Shown piece after piece: positions 39,621-48,295 of a stretch of 64,000 bases of DNA. The stretch's first letter is position 1, and each line of letters begins with the position of its first letter. Below the pieces are notes generated by a model. That model ran no database searches, was not told where the DNA came from, and saw only the letters and a program-made list of their open reading frames with translations. The position numbers and the translations under genes are program-made. The stretch covers positions 18,325 to 82,324 of the forward strand of contig CAWBVG010000048.1 in the NCBI GenBank assembly GCA_963792175.1, read 5' to 3'. The DNA is from CAWBVG01 sp963792175. Lineage in GTDB: Bacteria; Acidobacteriota; Vicinamibacteria; Vicinamibacterales; CAVVIG01.

Positions 39621-40675
39621 TCAGTCGAGAAACCCGGGCTGGATGTTCAGCGCCGGGCGCGCATCGCGAGCAAGATCGGCCCGCACGGCCTCGCGGACCT
39701 CGGGCAGCCGCTCGATCGCCCGCGGATAGGTCAGTTTCTTGACCGCGACGAGGTCGGTCAGCCTGGCCGCGAAGCCGAATTGTCGCTGCCAAGCGCGACT
39801 GATTCGTGAGCCGACGGTTGAACGTGCCCTTCAGCAGCTCCAGAAAGGCCTCGCGCGGCGACAGGCTCTCGACCGCTCACGCCGGGCGTGCGGCACGCAT
39901 CGCGCGGGGCGGCGAGCGCGTAGATGGCGTCGAGTGCAACCGGCCGGCCTTGTCGCCGATGTTCCTCGATCGGCAGAATCAGTTTGTCCGTATCCGGGTT
40001 CATGTGAACGCGGTTCGCGCCGTCCTGGCCGAGAAACCGCCGGGCGATCTTGGGGAACAGCTTGAGGCGCGGAGGACCCGGGTACGCGAGGATGCGGTTG
40101 CCCGATTCACGCAGGATCAGCAGGTCGTCGGTCAGCAGGCGGGAGCCGGCCTCCAGGAAACATGCGGCCAGACTCGACTTGCCGAATGCATTGCTGCCGA
40201 GAAACGCGACCGCGCGACGGTCCACGACGACGGCCGTGGCGTGCAGGGGCTCGAAGCCTTGCCGGACCAGCGCGAAAGACAGCGCCTGCCCCAACAGATA
40301 GACCTGGAACGATTCGAGGGAGGCCCGATCGAACCGGCGGAACATGATGCGGCGGCCGTCGGCGGCGACGAGGAACTCGCCGATCGTGCGCCACCGGACA
40401 TACGTCGAGCCGTCTCGAAGAACGACGTACCGGTACCAGCTGTCTGTGTCCCCGTCGTCGCCGCCCGTCTCCGTCGCTGCGAGAAACGCCATGGCCGGAG
40501 CGCTGACACACTCCACCCGGGCCACGCCGCCGTGCGTGTCTGACGGCAAGTCGAGTGGCGTGTCGCTCGAGATGACCATCCCGTAGACGCCGTATCGATA
40601 GCGCGACCCGGCTCCAGCCTCGAAGCTGGAGGAGCCATTCGTCGCGGTCTCGAGAAGATCCGTCACGCCCGTCAT
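39621..40675 (-). CDS. HPr-kinase-like lasso peptide kinase, frameshifted C-terminus
   Basis: About 350 residues. The P-loop is FLGSNAFGKSSLAACFL (Walker A), with SRLLTDDLLILRESGN as the HprK-type acidic strand and YPGPPRLKLFPKIARRF as the conserved following segment. The N-terminal half (YRYGVYGMVISSDTPLDL) matches the HPr-kinase homologues of lasso and related RiPP clusters. Breaks near 39885 and 39790 hide the C-terminus, which ends EVREAVRADLARDARPAL and then IQPGFLD. In paeninodin biosynthesis such a kinase phosphorylates the side chain of the C-terminal Ser of the precursor. The precursor here also ends in Ser, so the same reaction is predicted. Confidence 0.88.
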
Positions 40676-40717
40676 TGTAAAGAACGCGCATCCGCGGCGC
40701 GCAACGAAATCGATCGG

Positions 40718-41170
40718 TCACGAACGTGAGGCAGACGGGCTCGTCCAATCGACCATCGGAGTGTACTCGTCGGCCGGCGCACCGATGAGCACGCGGCCGT
40801 TGCGCGCGAGCCACGCGTGCGCTTCGAGCGTATCCGCGGTCCGCCTGATTCCGATCGTGAGGCAGATGGTGCCGTTCCCGGTGTCGAGCAACAGTTCGGC
40901 GACAAGCGCTCGGAGCAGGCAGGTGCTCAAGCGGCCGAGCCGTCGCCCGGTAGCCTCGATCGCCCAGATGATGCGCTCGTCGGATCCGCGGACGAGGAAC
41001 TGCGCGGGCCGGCGCAGTCGGCCGGCGCGGGTTCGCAACGCCGGCAACGGCATCGCGTGCAACGCGGCCGCTGCCGCGACCTGCGCGAGAGCCGCTGCGA
41101 CGAGCAGCCACCAATCCGCCGGCGTCAGCCGGAAGAACCGCGAGCGCGGGAGACGTGGACGCCTCCTCAT
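40718..41170 (-). CDS. Lasso leader peptidase B2 (transglutaminase-like)
   Basis: 150 residues, intact. One N-terminal hydrophobic helix (ADWWLLVAAALAQVAAAAALH) precedes the catalytic domain. The Cys nucleophile is in GRLSTCLLRALVAELLLDTG, the His in LEAHAWLARNGRVLIGAP, and a following Asp in DEYTPMVDW. This order and spacing match lasso B2 proteins, Cys-His-Asp proteases that remove the leader after B1 binding. The start is ATG 41170, with 25 bases to the divergent gene. It is the first gene of the minus-strand cluster, followed after 42 bases by the kinase. Confidence 0.9.
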   Translation of the reverse strand: MRRRPRLPRSRFFRLTPADWWLLVAAALAQVAAAAALHAMPLPALRTRAGRLRRPAQFLVRGSDERIIWAIEATGRRLGRLSTCLLRALVAELLLDTGNGTICLTIGIRRTADTLEAHAWLARNGRVLIGAPADEYTPMVDWTSPSASRS

Positions 41171-41182
41171 GCCGCGCCCGCG

Positions 41183-41188
41183 TACAAT
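41183..41188 (+). promoter_or_regulatory. -10-like TACAAT before the membrane protein gene
   Basis: TACAAT lies seven bases upstream of the ATG at 41196, giving a nearly leaderless transcript like those predicted at 22471 and 33204. No convincing -35 is visible. The divergent B2 gene starts only 13 bases to the left, so the two promoters must overlap or the lasso promoter lies inside this gene. Confidence 0.35.
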
Positions 41189-41195
41189 CGCGCGA

Positions 41196-42389
41196 ATGAC
41201 GAGCTCACGACAGGACGCTCTCTGTCTCTGGCTCGTGCTCGTCTTGCCATCGTCCTTCGTCGTCCACAAATACCTCGGTTGGGAAGGCACGATCGTCTAC
41301 AGCATCGGCGTGGCTGCGAGCGTCGCGCTGGGACGGCGTGTGTTCACGCGCCTGTCGACCCGGACCCTGGTGTGGCTCGTGCTCCTGGCATCCGTCCTCG
41401 TCGCCGTCGCGTTTTTCGTCGTCTACCCGATCGCGAATACTCACGCCGCGGGCGCCGGCAGTGACGATGACGACGCGCTGAATCTCGGCGCGATGGCGCT
41501 TCTCGCAGGTCGCTTTCCGTACGCGCACACCACGTATCTCGGCAACGTGCTCCATCATCTTCCGGGGGCGTTCATCCTCGCCACTCCATTCGTGGCGCTC
41601 GGCACGAGCGCGCTCCAGAACCTCTGGTGGCTCCCGATATTCTTTCTGGCCGTCAGGGAAGACGCCAACAGCCGCACGGCGCTGGAGCTGGCGTTGGTCG
41701 TCGTCGCGCTCAGCCCCGAGGTCGTGTACAAAGTGGTCACTGGCACCGGCTATCTCGCAAACGTGATCTCCGTGCTGCTGGGCCTGTGGTGGCTCGTGCG
41801 AACCACGCATCGGGACTTCGCCGCCATCGCCTGGGGGCTCACGCTGGCGTCACGCGCCAACTTCCTCTTGCTCGTGCCGCTGGCGGGGGGCTACCTCTAT
41901 CAACGCGCCGGGTGGAGAACCGCGGCGCGGGCGGTGGCGCTCACCTGCGGGACGGCTGCGGCGCTCACGTTGCCGTTTTATTTCCACGATCCCCGCCACT
42001 TCGGGCCGCTCGAAGCGGCGAATCGCCTGCTCGTCTTCAATCAGCTCCTTCCACATCTAGGAATTGCGCTGATCGTCCTGATGGCGGCTCTTGCCGTCGG
42101 CCTCTCGTTCATGCCAATGGATCGGGCGGCACTATTCCGGAACTGCGCGGTCGTTCAGGCGTTTCCGGTGATCGCCGGCGTCGTGCTCGCCTCGGTGCGG
42201 GATCGACAGATGAATCTCTGGTACACGCGCTACGGTGCGTTCTTCGCGTGGTTCGCGCTCATGGCATTGGTGACGGAACCGTCCCATACGCCGCCGCCGC
42301 TCACCGCGGCCGCTGCACGAGCTCGATCTTCGTCCCCGCGGGTCCTTCGACATACGCGAACTGAATCGTCGTCTTGTCCGCGAGCGTGA
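41196..42389 (+). CDS. Polytopic membrane protein, possible GT-C glycosyltransferase
   Basis: About 397 residues with around ten hydrophobic helices, among them WLVLVLPSSFVVHKYLGW, LVWLVLLASVLVAVAFFVVY and LLPHLGIALIVLMAALAVGL. The first large loop after helix 3 contains the acidic cluster AGSDDDDALNLGAMALL, followed by RFPYAHTTYLGN. This arrangement resembles polyprenyl-phosphate-sugar-dependent GT-C mannosyltransferases, but no family is clearly recognised. The last 30 residues overlap the 3' end of the convergent VOC gene by 89 bases and read like a frame shadow, so the true stop may be earlier. Confidence 0.6.
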   Translation: MTSSRQDALCLWLVLVLPSSFVVHKYLGWEGTIVYSIGVAASVALGRRVFTRLSTRTLVWLVLLASVLVAVAFFVVYPIANTHAAGAGSDDDDALNLGAMALLAGRFPYAHTTYLGNVLHHLPGAFILATPFVALGTSALQNLWWLPIFFLAVREDANSRTALELALVVVALSPEVVYKVVTGTGYLANVISVLLGLWWLVRTTHRDFAAIAWGLTLASRANFLLLVPLAGGYLYQRAGWRTAARAVALTCGTAAALTLPFYFHDPRHFGPLEAANRLLVFNQLLPHLGIALIVLMAALAVGLSFMPMDRAALFRNCAVVQAFPVIAGVVLASVRDRQMNLWYTRYGAFFAWFALMALVTEPSHTPPPLTAAAARARSSSPRVLRHTRTESSSCPRA

Positions 42390-43104
42390 GCGGACGCGGT
42401 TCGGTCAGCACCTTCACGCCGGCGGTCTTCAGTTCCGCAATCTTCTCGACCAGGTTGGTGGCGCGCCAGCCGATGTGGTCGATGGCGTGCCCGTCGCTCG
42501 GCGTCGACTCGCCGCGCTGCACCAGCACCCACATGTCGCTGAAGCCGGCGGCGCTGTACTTGACCGCGTCGATCTGTCCTTTCAACTTCGTGCGTTCGCC
42601 GCCGAACTTGGCGAGCAGCCACGTGAACATCTCGGCGGGATCGGCGGCGCGCAGGTGGATGTGGTGGAGTCCCAGCAACCCGGTGTCCTGCACGACTTCG
42701 ATCTTCGTTCCCCACGGATCCTCGACGAATCCGAGCTTGAACAGGTTGGGAACGTCGCGCACCGGCGTGACGATTTTCACTCCCGCCGCCTCGAACTCCT
42801 TCATCTTCGCGTCGAGATCGGCGAACGAAAAGCCGATGTGATCGATCGAGCTGCCGGCGCTCGGCTTGCCATCGGCGTTTTTGAGGAAGATGAGCCGGGT
42901 GGAGCCGAACATCAGTCGATCGGGCGCCTCGGTGGTCGGTTTGCCGCCGAAGTTCTTCTGATACCACTCGACCGCTTTCGCTTGATCCGGGACGTTCAGG
43001 TGGACGTGATCGTAGGGCAGCGTCGGCGCCTGCGCCAGCGCGCCGAGCGCGGCGCACAGGACGAACGCGCAGGACAACGGTATGGCAGACATGATCGACC
43101 GCAT
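42301..43104 (-). CDS. Secreted double VOC-domain (glyoxalase-fold) protein
   Basis: 267 residues, intact. A signal peptide (MSAIPLSCAFVLCAALGALAQA) is followed by two vicinal-oxygen-chelate modules. The first is residues 30-145 (YDHVHLNVPDQAKAVEWYQ, IDHIGFSFADLDAKMKEF, DPWGTKIEVV) and the second residues 146-265 (LHHIHLRAADPAEMFTWLL, IDHIGWRATNLVEKIAEL, GPAGTKIELV). Each has the His and Glu ligand positions of metal-dependent VOC enzymes. Export to the periplasm is unusual for glyoxalases. The reaction is unknown. A GAGGAG ribosome binding site precedes the ATG at 43104. Confidence 0.85.
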   Translation of the reverse strand: MRSIMSAIPLSCAFVLCAALGALAQAPTLPYDHVHLNVPDQAKAVEWYQKNFGGKPTTEAPDRLMFGSTRLIFLKNADGKPSAGSSIDHIGFSFADLDAKMKEFEAAGVKIVTPVRDVPNLFKLGFVEDPWGTKIEVVQDTGLLGLHHIHLRAADPAEMFTWLLAKFGGERTKLKGQIDAVKYSAAGFSDMWVLVQRGESTPSDGHAIDHIGWRATNLVEKIAELKTAGVKVLTEPRPLTLADKTTIQFAYVEGPAGTKIELVQRPR

Positions 43105-43177
43105 GGCGTCTCCTCGAGGACTGAAGCCTGAACGCAGATTTGCGGATACCTTATCAGAAATTCGCTATGCTCCGATC

Positions 43178-43982
43178 GTGCCCACCGCCGCGCGTCCCCG
43201 ATCGCTCATCGCCGCCTCGATCGTCGTGATCGCCGCCGCCGCGGCGCTCGCGCAGGTGGGCGGCGGCTTCGGGTTCGGCGGGCGCGTCCGGCTTCAGGTC
43301 CAGCCGAACGCCCGCTACGACGGGCGGTTCACGTTCGTCCGCGTGAATTACGAATCAGCGCCCGGCGGCTATTGGTACCGCGGGCTGCCGGCATGGGCGC
43401 ACGGCTATCCGATGGCCGAGCAGAACCTGATGAAGATCATGAACGAGCTCAGCTACCTCGGCGCCAACGAGGAAGAGATCAACACGCTGGCGCTCGACGA
43501 TCCCGAGCTGTTCAAGTACCCGGTGGCCTACATCATCGAAGTGAGCTGGTGGACGCTCACCGATACCCAGGCCGCGGCGCTGCGCACCTACATCCAGAAA
43601 GGCGGCTTCGTCATCGTCGACGACTTCAAGGCGACCGGCGATTTCGGGAGCCCGGGCTGGGAACCCTTCGAGCGGAACATGCAGCGCGTGCTGCCGGGCG
43701 CCCGCTTCGTGGAGATGCAGGCCTCTCATCCGATCTTCCACTGCTTCTTCGAAATCGAGACGCTGGAGAATTTCCCGCAGGCCTACAACGCCGGTCCGCC
43801 GGTGTTTCGCGGCGTCTTCGAGGACAACGATCCCGCAAAGCGCCTGCAGATGATCGTCAACTACAACACGGACATTTCACAGGTACTGGGAGTGGTCCGG
43901 CCGCGGTCTGCGGCCGTTCGACGAGACCAACGAGGCCTACAAACTCGGCGTGAACTACATCATGTACGGACTGACGCACTGA
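43178..43982 (+). CDS. DUF4159 secreted protein, frameshifted near 43890
   Basis: About 268 residues. The GTG start follows a TATGCT element by six bases. A signal helix (SLIAASIVVIAAAAALAQVGG) precedes FTFVRVNYESAPGGYWYRG, YPMAEQNLMKIMNELSYLG and YIQKGGFVIVDDFKA. These match the DUF4159 domain, which resembles a ThuA/glutamine-amidotransferase-like fold with the GGFVIVDD strand. After the break the end is RPFDETNEAYKLGVNYIMYG. The function is not established. Members often sit near MoxR/CoxE-type genes, but none are seen here. The stop overlaps the next ATG. Confidence 0.8.
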
Positions 43983-44296
43983 TGCGTCCAGGCCTCAGTG
44001 GCTCGACGGATGCCACGGCGGTTGTCATCAGCGTCCGCGTGATTCCCCGCGCGGCACAGTCCGGCGTTGCCGGCAGGCGCGGGGACGCCTGGCTGGTGCG
44101 ACTGCACGCGCCGCCAGTCGAGGGCGCGGCGAACGATGAGCTGATCGACGTCATCGCCAGAGCGCTCGCGGTTCCGAAGCGAGCGGTGTCGATCGCGTCC
44201 GGCGAGCGATCGCGTCAGAAGAGCGTCCGCGTGTCCGGTATCGACGCCGCGACCGCTGCGGCGCGCCTCGCGTCAGCGCAATCGGGCAAGGACTGA
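43982..44296 (+). CDS. DUF167 (YggU-type) small protein
   Basis: 104 residues. TAVVISVRVIPRAAQSGVAG and WLVRLHAPPVEGAANDELIDVIARAL are the core of the DUF167/UPF0235 family, followed by VPKRAVSIASGERSRQKSVRV. This small alpha/beta protein is widespread and of unknown role. The ATG overlaps the previous TGA (ctgatg), and the 3' end overlaps the convergent gene by 24 bases. Confidence 0.85.
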   Translation: MRPGLSGSTDATAVVISVRVIPRAAQSGVAGRRGDAWLVRLHAPPVEGAANDELIDVIARALAVPKRAVSIASGERSRQKSVRVSGIDAATAAARLASAQSGKD

Positions 44297-44884
44297 TTTT
44301 TCCACAAGGCAGCTGATCGTCCGGCTGCTGCCGGCCAGTTCGAGGGTGATGTCGCTGGTCGGAGCGAACGCCGCGAAGTCGAAGATGAACCGTCCGCCGG
44401 GGGCGTCGAGCGCCTGGGTCGCCGGTTTGATGACGCGGCCGCCGCGTGCGATCGAGACGGCCGTGATCGCGTTCTTCGAGCCTTTCGCCGGCGTGATGCC
44501 GATGGTGATTCTGGTTTTCTGCGCGTCGGCGTAGCTCGTGGCCAGCGGCTCCTGGCGCTTGCGCGTCGCCTGCCATGTCTCGTAGGCGACGAGCTTGTAC
44601 GGCGTGAAGAGCGCGATCACGAAATCGTCGTTCTTGCAGAAGCCGGTCTCGTAGAACACACACGCCGGCCGCTCCCCGCCCTGCTTGCCGCACTCCACCG
44701 CGTTCCAGTAGTTGTCGCGACTGATCGGCTGAATGCCCTTGTCCCAGGCGGGCGTGATGCCTGGCGGAATCTGCGCTTTGATCTGCGCCAGCGCGGAGCC
44801 CGGCGCCAGACTCGCGAGTGCAGTCCAGAACGCGACGAGTCGAAGCCTTCGAATGACAGATCCGTCAATCACGCTCGTAAGCAT
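44273..44884 (-). CDS. Secreted protein of unknown function
   Basis: 203 residues. An N-terminal signal peptide (LRLVAFWTALASLAPGSALAQ) is followed by a domain with three cysteines (AVECGKQGGERPACVFYETGFC) that could form disulfides in the periplasm. The rest is beta-rich (LVAYETWQATRKRQEPLA, RITIGITPAKGSKNAITAV, GGRFIFDFAAFAP, with a final cysteine in SRTISCLVEK). I do not recognise a family. It is encoded alone, converging on the DUF167 gene. The 131 bases between its start and the divergent PEP-CTERM gene show no clear promoter. Confidence 0.65.
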   Translation of the reverse strand: MLTSVIDGSVIRRLRLVAFWTALASLAPGSALAQIKAQIPPGITPAWDKGIQPISRDNYWNAVECGKQGGERPACVFYETGFCKNDDFVIALFTPYKLVAYETWQATRKRQEPLATSYADAQKTRITIGITPAKGSKNAITAVSIARGGRVIKPATQALDAPGGRFIFDFAAFAPTSDITLELAGSSRTISCLVEKSVLARLR

Positions 44885-45015
44885 AGCGGCGCCGCCTTTT
44901 AACTGCCATTCCCTGCCCGAAAGTCATCCGATCGCGGCCAGCGCGGCGCCGCCGCGTAAATGCCTGTGCAACGGTGCCGTTGTACGCCGGCAGCGCCCTT
45001 GCTCCCGCATGAACC

Positions 45016-45660
45016 ATGATGAGTGTCTTCATTCGGACGTTGGCGTGCGCGGGCATGCTGTTGATCGCACAGCGATCGTCTGCGAATCCAATCGAAGCCG
45101 GCGACTGGGTCCACTTCAACGGAAGTCTTGGCACGCTCGGCGGTGGAGCGTTCAAGATTCACGACGTCACCGACAGCGCCGTCGCCGACTTCCTGACCTT
45201 CTGCGTGCAGGAGACGCAATACATCAACTACTCGGCGGACTTCCGCGTCGGGTCGATCACCGACCATGCAGACGATGCGAGCGGTCCGGATCCGATCGAA
45301 CCGGAAACCGCGTGGATCATGTCGAACTTCTCGCGCGGTCTGCTGGGCGCGTTTTCGTCCGACGACATTCAGTCGTCGATCTGGAAGCTCGAAGGCGAGA
45401 CCAGTGTCTACTGGGGAAACTCGGCCGCGTTGATCGGCGCCGCGCACCTCGCGATCCTCGGCGGCTGGTCGAACGACGGCGTGAAGGTCCTGAACCTGTT
45501 CTGGGCCAATGGCACGCCGGCGCAGGATCAGCTCGTCTACATGCCGGATTCGGTGACCACGACAGCCGCCGTCCCCGAACCGGGAACCATCGTCCTCCTG
45601 GGGACGGGCGTGGCGGCGGCGATTCGCCGCCGGCGCCGGTCGCGCGTGACAGCCGGTTGA
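45016..45660 (+). CDS. PEP-CTERM sorting-domain protein
   Basis: 214 residues. A signal peptide (IRTLACAGMLLIAQRSSAN) starts the protein. The C-terminus reads AAVPEPGTIVLLGTGVAAAIRRRRRS: a VPEPG motif, one hydrophobic helix, and an arginine cluster. This is the exosortase-dependent PEP-CTERM signal, usually linked to export of proteins with exopolysaccharide. The mature part has GDWVHFNGSLGTLGGGAF and TFCVQETQYINYSADF, giving a beta-rich extracellular domain. No exosortase is visible in this window. Confidence 0.9.
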   Translation: MMSVFIRTLACAGMLLIAQRSSANPIEAGDWVHFNGSLGTLGGGAFKIHDVTDSAVADFLTFCVQETQYINYSADFRVGSITDHADDASGPDPIEPETAWIMSNFSRGLLGAFSSDDIQSSIWKLEGETSVYWGNSAALIGAAHLAILGGWSNDGVKVLNLFWANGTPAQDQLVYMPDSVTTTAAVPEPGTIVLLGTGVAAAIRRRRRSRVTAG

Positions 45661-45688
45661 TTCGACGCGCGTGCGTGCCCCGGGGCGC

Positions 45689-46078
45689 TCAGCGATTCCA
45701 GGGCACTGTCACGTCGTAGCTCTTGGCCAGCGTGTCCCTGGCGGTAATCGCCACCTGAGCCGGATGGACGGCGGACGGATCGAGCATCGTCCCGTCTTCG
45801 CTCCTGAACCCCGTCAGCGGCTGCTCGGACGTCGCGCCGATCTCGAGCGTCGGCACCACGAGAATGAACGGCTTCGCCGTATCCGGCGCGGTGAGCGTGA
45901 TACGGACGTTCAGCAGCGCACGGCCGGCATGGTTTTCGACGACGACCGCCGATTCCGACGTGCGCACGACAATCGGCGTGGCGCCGTCCGCCCCTGTGCC
46001 GACCGCCTTCGAGACCGCGGGACTGGTGCACGACACCGCCAGCAGCGCTCCGAACAGCATCATGATGATCTTCGTCAC
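45689..46078 (-). CDS. Small predicted lipoprotein of unknown function
   Basis: 129 residues. The GTG start at 46078 overlaps the end of the upstream ankyrin gene. MMLFGALLAVSCTS looks like a lipobox with the acylated Cys after AVS. The mature part has VVRTSESAVVVENHAGRALLNVRITL and TAPDTAKPFILVVPTLEIG, suggesting a small beta-sandwich. No family recognised. It is probably cotranscribed with the ankyrin-repeat gene. Confidence 0.65.
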   Translation of the reverse strand: MTKIIMMLFGALLAVSCTSPAVSKAVGTGADGATPIVVRTSESAVVVENHAGRALLNVRITLTAPDTAKPFILVVPTLEIGATSEQPLTGFRSEDGTMLDPSAVHPAQVAITARDTLAKSYDVTVPWNR

Positions 46079-47604
46079 TCGCGACTCCCGGCGGCATGTC
46101 GCCGCAACACCACCTGCACCGCCTCGCTGCCGAAATCCGTTGCGGACAGCCGCGCTCCGGCTTGCAGCAACGCCTCTGCGCAGGCCGGATAGTCTCCGTC
46201 CCGGTGCCGGAAATTCAACGAGCCCCATTGGCAGCTGCCGAGCGCGGTGCCGCCATAGTCGTTGCGAATCTCCAGATCGGCGCCGTGCGCGATCAGGGTG
46301 CGGACCACGCCGACCAGGCCGCGGAGCGCCGCGCTCGCGACCGGCGTGAAGCCCTCGCCGCCGCGAACGTTGACGTCGAACCCGACGTTCAACATCAGCA
46401 GGACCGCTGGCAAGGCATTCGCCGCGGCGGCTTCGTTCAACTGACCGTGATCCTCGCGCCCGAGTTCCTTCACCAGGTCTGGTTGCGCCGCCAGCGCCTT
46501 CGACGCGCCCGCGCCGTCCGCGTTCATGCAGGCGGCGAGAAACTGCTCCTTGACCGGGCTGCGGCTGAAGAGCAGGTCGTACACCCCTCGTCCGCCGTAC
46601 CTGGCGGCGACCAGCAGGACGGACGGTCCCGCGTCGCCGAGTTTCCATTGATAGATATGGCCGGGAGGCACCGGCGCGTATCCCGGGTGGCCGATGCGAG
46701 CCGAGATGGCGGCTGGATTCTCGGCCAGCGCACGCTCGACCAGCGCCGGGTCGCCAAGGGCGGTTGCCATGAAGATGTCGATGTCGGCGCCGCGCCCGAC
46801 GAGGTGCCGGCACAGCCCGGTGTCGCGCACTCGGTACTGCGCGGCGGTCGATTGGTGATCGACGTCGCGGGCGTTGATGTCGGCGCCGTGCTCGAGGAGC
46901 AGATCGATGATCGCGGTGGTGCTCGCGAAGTGGAGCGGCCGCTGGCCGTCCCCGCCGCGAGCGTGCACGAGCGAAGGATCCGCCGCGAGCATCGCTCGCA
47001 CCTGTTCGAATCGGCCCAGCGCGGCCGCGGCGTGGATGTCGACGCGCGCGCCGCGGTCGATGAGCCAGGCGGCCTGTTCGGGATTGGTGTTGTCGAGCAC
47101 GCCGAAGCCGCCCGCCCACCAATCGCTGCGCGCGTTGATGTCCGCGCCGAACTCGAGCAGCGTGTCGACCATGAGGCGATCGTCCTTGGCGGTCACGATC
47201 GCTTGAGCGCCGAAATGAAAGAGCGGCCGATCGATGAACGTCCGCAAGGCAGGCGTCGCCGTCAGGAGCGACCGCACGCGCGCCGGGTCCTTCGCCTTGA
47301 CCGCGGCCACGAAGTCGCCGATCTCGGGCAGCGCCCCACGCGATATGAGGTAGGCGCGCATGTCGTCCGTGTTGTCGTCGAGCACACCCACGGTGCGGCC
47401 CCAGAACTGGCTGCGGCTGTTGATATCGGCGCCGAAGTCGAGCAGCGTATCGACCATTGCTCGATTGTGCCGGCTGAACACGATGGCGGGCGCGGTGTCG
47501 AAGGCGGGGCGGTCGATCGCGGCGCGCAGCTCGGGCTGCTTCGTCAGCAGAGCCCGAACCGCCGCCGCGTCGCCTGTCCGGACGGCTTCCTCGAACGGCT
47601 CCAT
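46075..47604 (-). CDS. Ankyrin-repeat protein
   Basis: 509 residues, intact, without a visible signal peptide. About ten ankyrin units are recognisable, for example MVDTLLDFGADINSRSQ, MVDTLLEFGADINARSD, IIDLLLEHGADINARDVDH and VVRTLIAHGADLEIRNDYGG. The repeats probably form a single protein-binding solenoid in the cytoplasm. The binding partner is unknown. Its end overlaps the start of a lipoprotein gene by four bases, so the two are likely translated together. Confidence 0.9.
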   Translation of the reverse strand: MEPFEEAVRTGDAAAVRALLTKQPELRAAIDRPAFDTAPAIVFSRHNRAMVDTLLDFGADINSRSQFWGRTVGVLDDNTDDMRAYLISRGALPEIGDFVAAVKAKDPARVRSLLTATPALRTFIDRPLFHFGAQAIVTAKDDRLMVDTLLEFGADINARSDWWAGGFGVLDNTNPEQAAWLIDRGARVDIHAAAALGRFEQVRAMLAADPSLVHARGGDGQRPLHFASTTAIIDLLLEHGADINARDVDHQSTAAQYRVRDTGLCRHLVGRGADIDIFMATALGDPALVERALAENPAAISARIGHPGYAPVPPGHIYQWKLGDAGPSVLLVAARYGGRGVYDLLFSRSPVKEQFLAACMNADGAGASKALAAQPDLVKELGREDHGQLNEAAAANALPAVLLMLNVGFDVNVRGGEGFTPVASAALRGLVGVVRTLIAHGADLEIRNDYGGTALGSCQWGSLNFRHRDGDYPACAEALLQAGARLSATDFGSEAVQVVLRRHAAGSRE

Positions 47605-47651
47605 CCGCCGTTCATTCTAGTGCCCGACGGACCGAGATTGTGCAGTCGCGC

Positions 47652-48247
47652 TCACCCCTGCTTCCGCGCTGACGCGGCGGGCGGTTCGGCCTCGCGGCCG
47701 GCTCGTCCCCTGCGCCGCGACGTGATCGAGACGTTGTTCTGGACATCCTGAAGACCGGGAAGCGCCCACGCGATTTCGCCGACGTCCCGTTTGGTGCGTT
47801 TGTGCTGCACGACGCCCGTCAGCGTGACACGGCCGTTCTCAGAACGGACCTCCACATCGGTGGTTCCCGGGAGCAAGTCGAGCGCGTCGTAGATGAAGTC
47901 CTCGACCTCGTGATCGTTGACCGGCCCTTGCGGCTGTCCGCGGCGTTGGGCGACGGCCGTCAGGAGCGAAGTTGCGGTTACCCATCCGTTCGTGTCGTGG
48001 CCGGGTAGCGCCGGCGCGGGGCTGGCGCGAATGGATAAGGCGCCACATACCCGGACCCAGCCAGATTCTGCTGGGCGGACAGGCCTGCGCCAGTCAACGC
48101 ACCGCCGATACCGCCGGGGATCGCCGTCGAGCTGAAAAGCGGCGGCGCGATCGGGCGATTGCTGACATTCATCGGCTGATAAGCCAGCCCGATCGACGGC
48201 ATCGCCGTCCACACCGGCGTTCCCGAACCAAAGATCGTCTCGTTCAT
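47652..48247 (-). CDS. BON-domain protein with Gly/Pro-rich N-terminus, frameshifted near 48030
   Basis: About 198 residues. The N-terminal 90 residues (NETIFGSGTPVWTAMPSIGLAYQP, AIPGGIGGALTGAGLSAQQNL) are low-complexity and Pro/Gly-rich. After a frame break the segment DTNGWVTATSLLTAVAQRRG leads to a BON domain (EVEDFIYDALDLLPGTTDVEV, NGRVTLTGVVQHKRTKRDV, LPGLQDVQNNVSI). BON domains bind membranes or partner proteins. There is no signal peptide. The start follows a GGAG-type site. A strong hairpin separates it from the Gln-rich gene upstream. Confidence 0.75.
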
Positions 48248-48295
48248 TCGGAACTCTCCTGTTCTCGTTCTGTGCCGAGTTACCGTTCCGTCTTG

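Noticed and set aside
46096..47751. 551-residue plus-strand open frame opposite the ankyrin gene
   Set aside because: Composition is Arg/Ala/His-rich and follows the codon pattern of the gene on the other strand. No domain.
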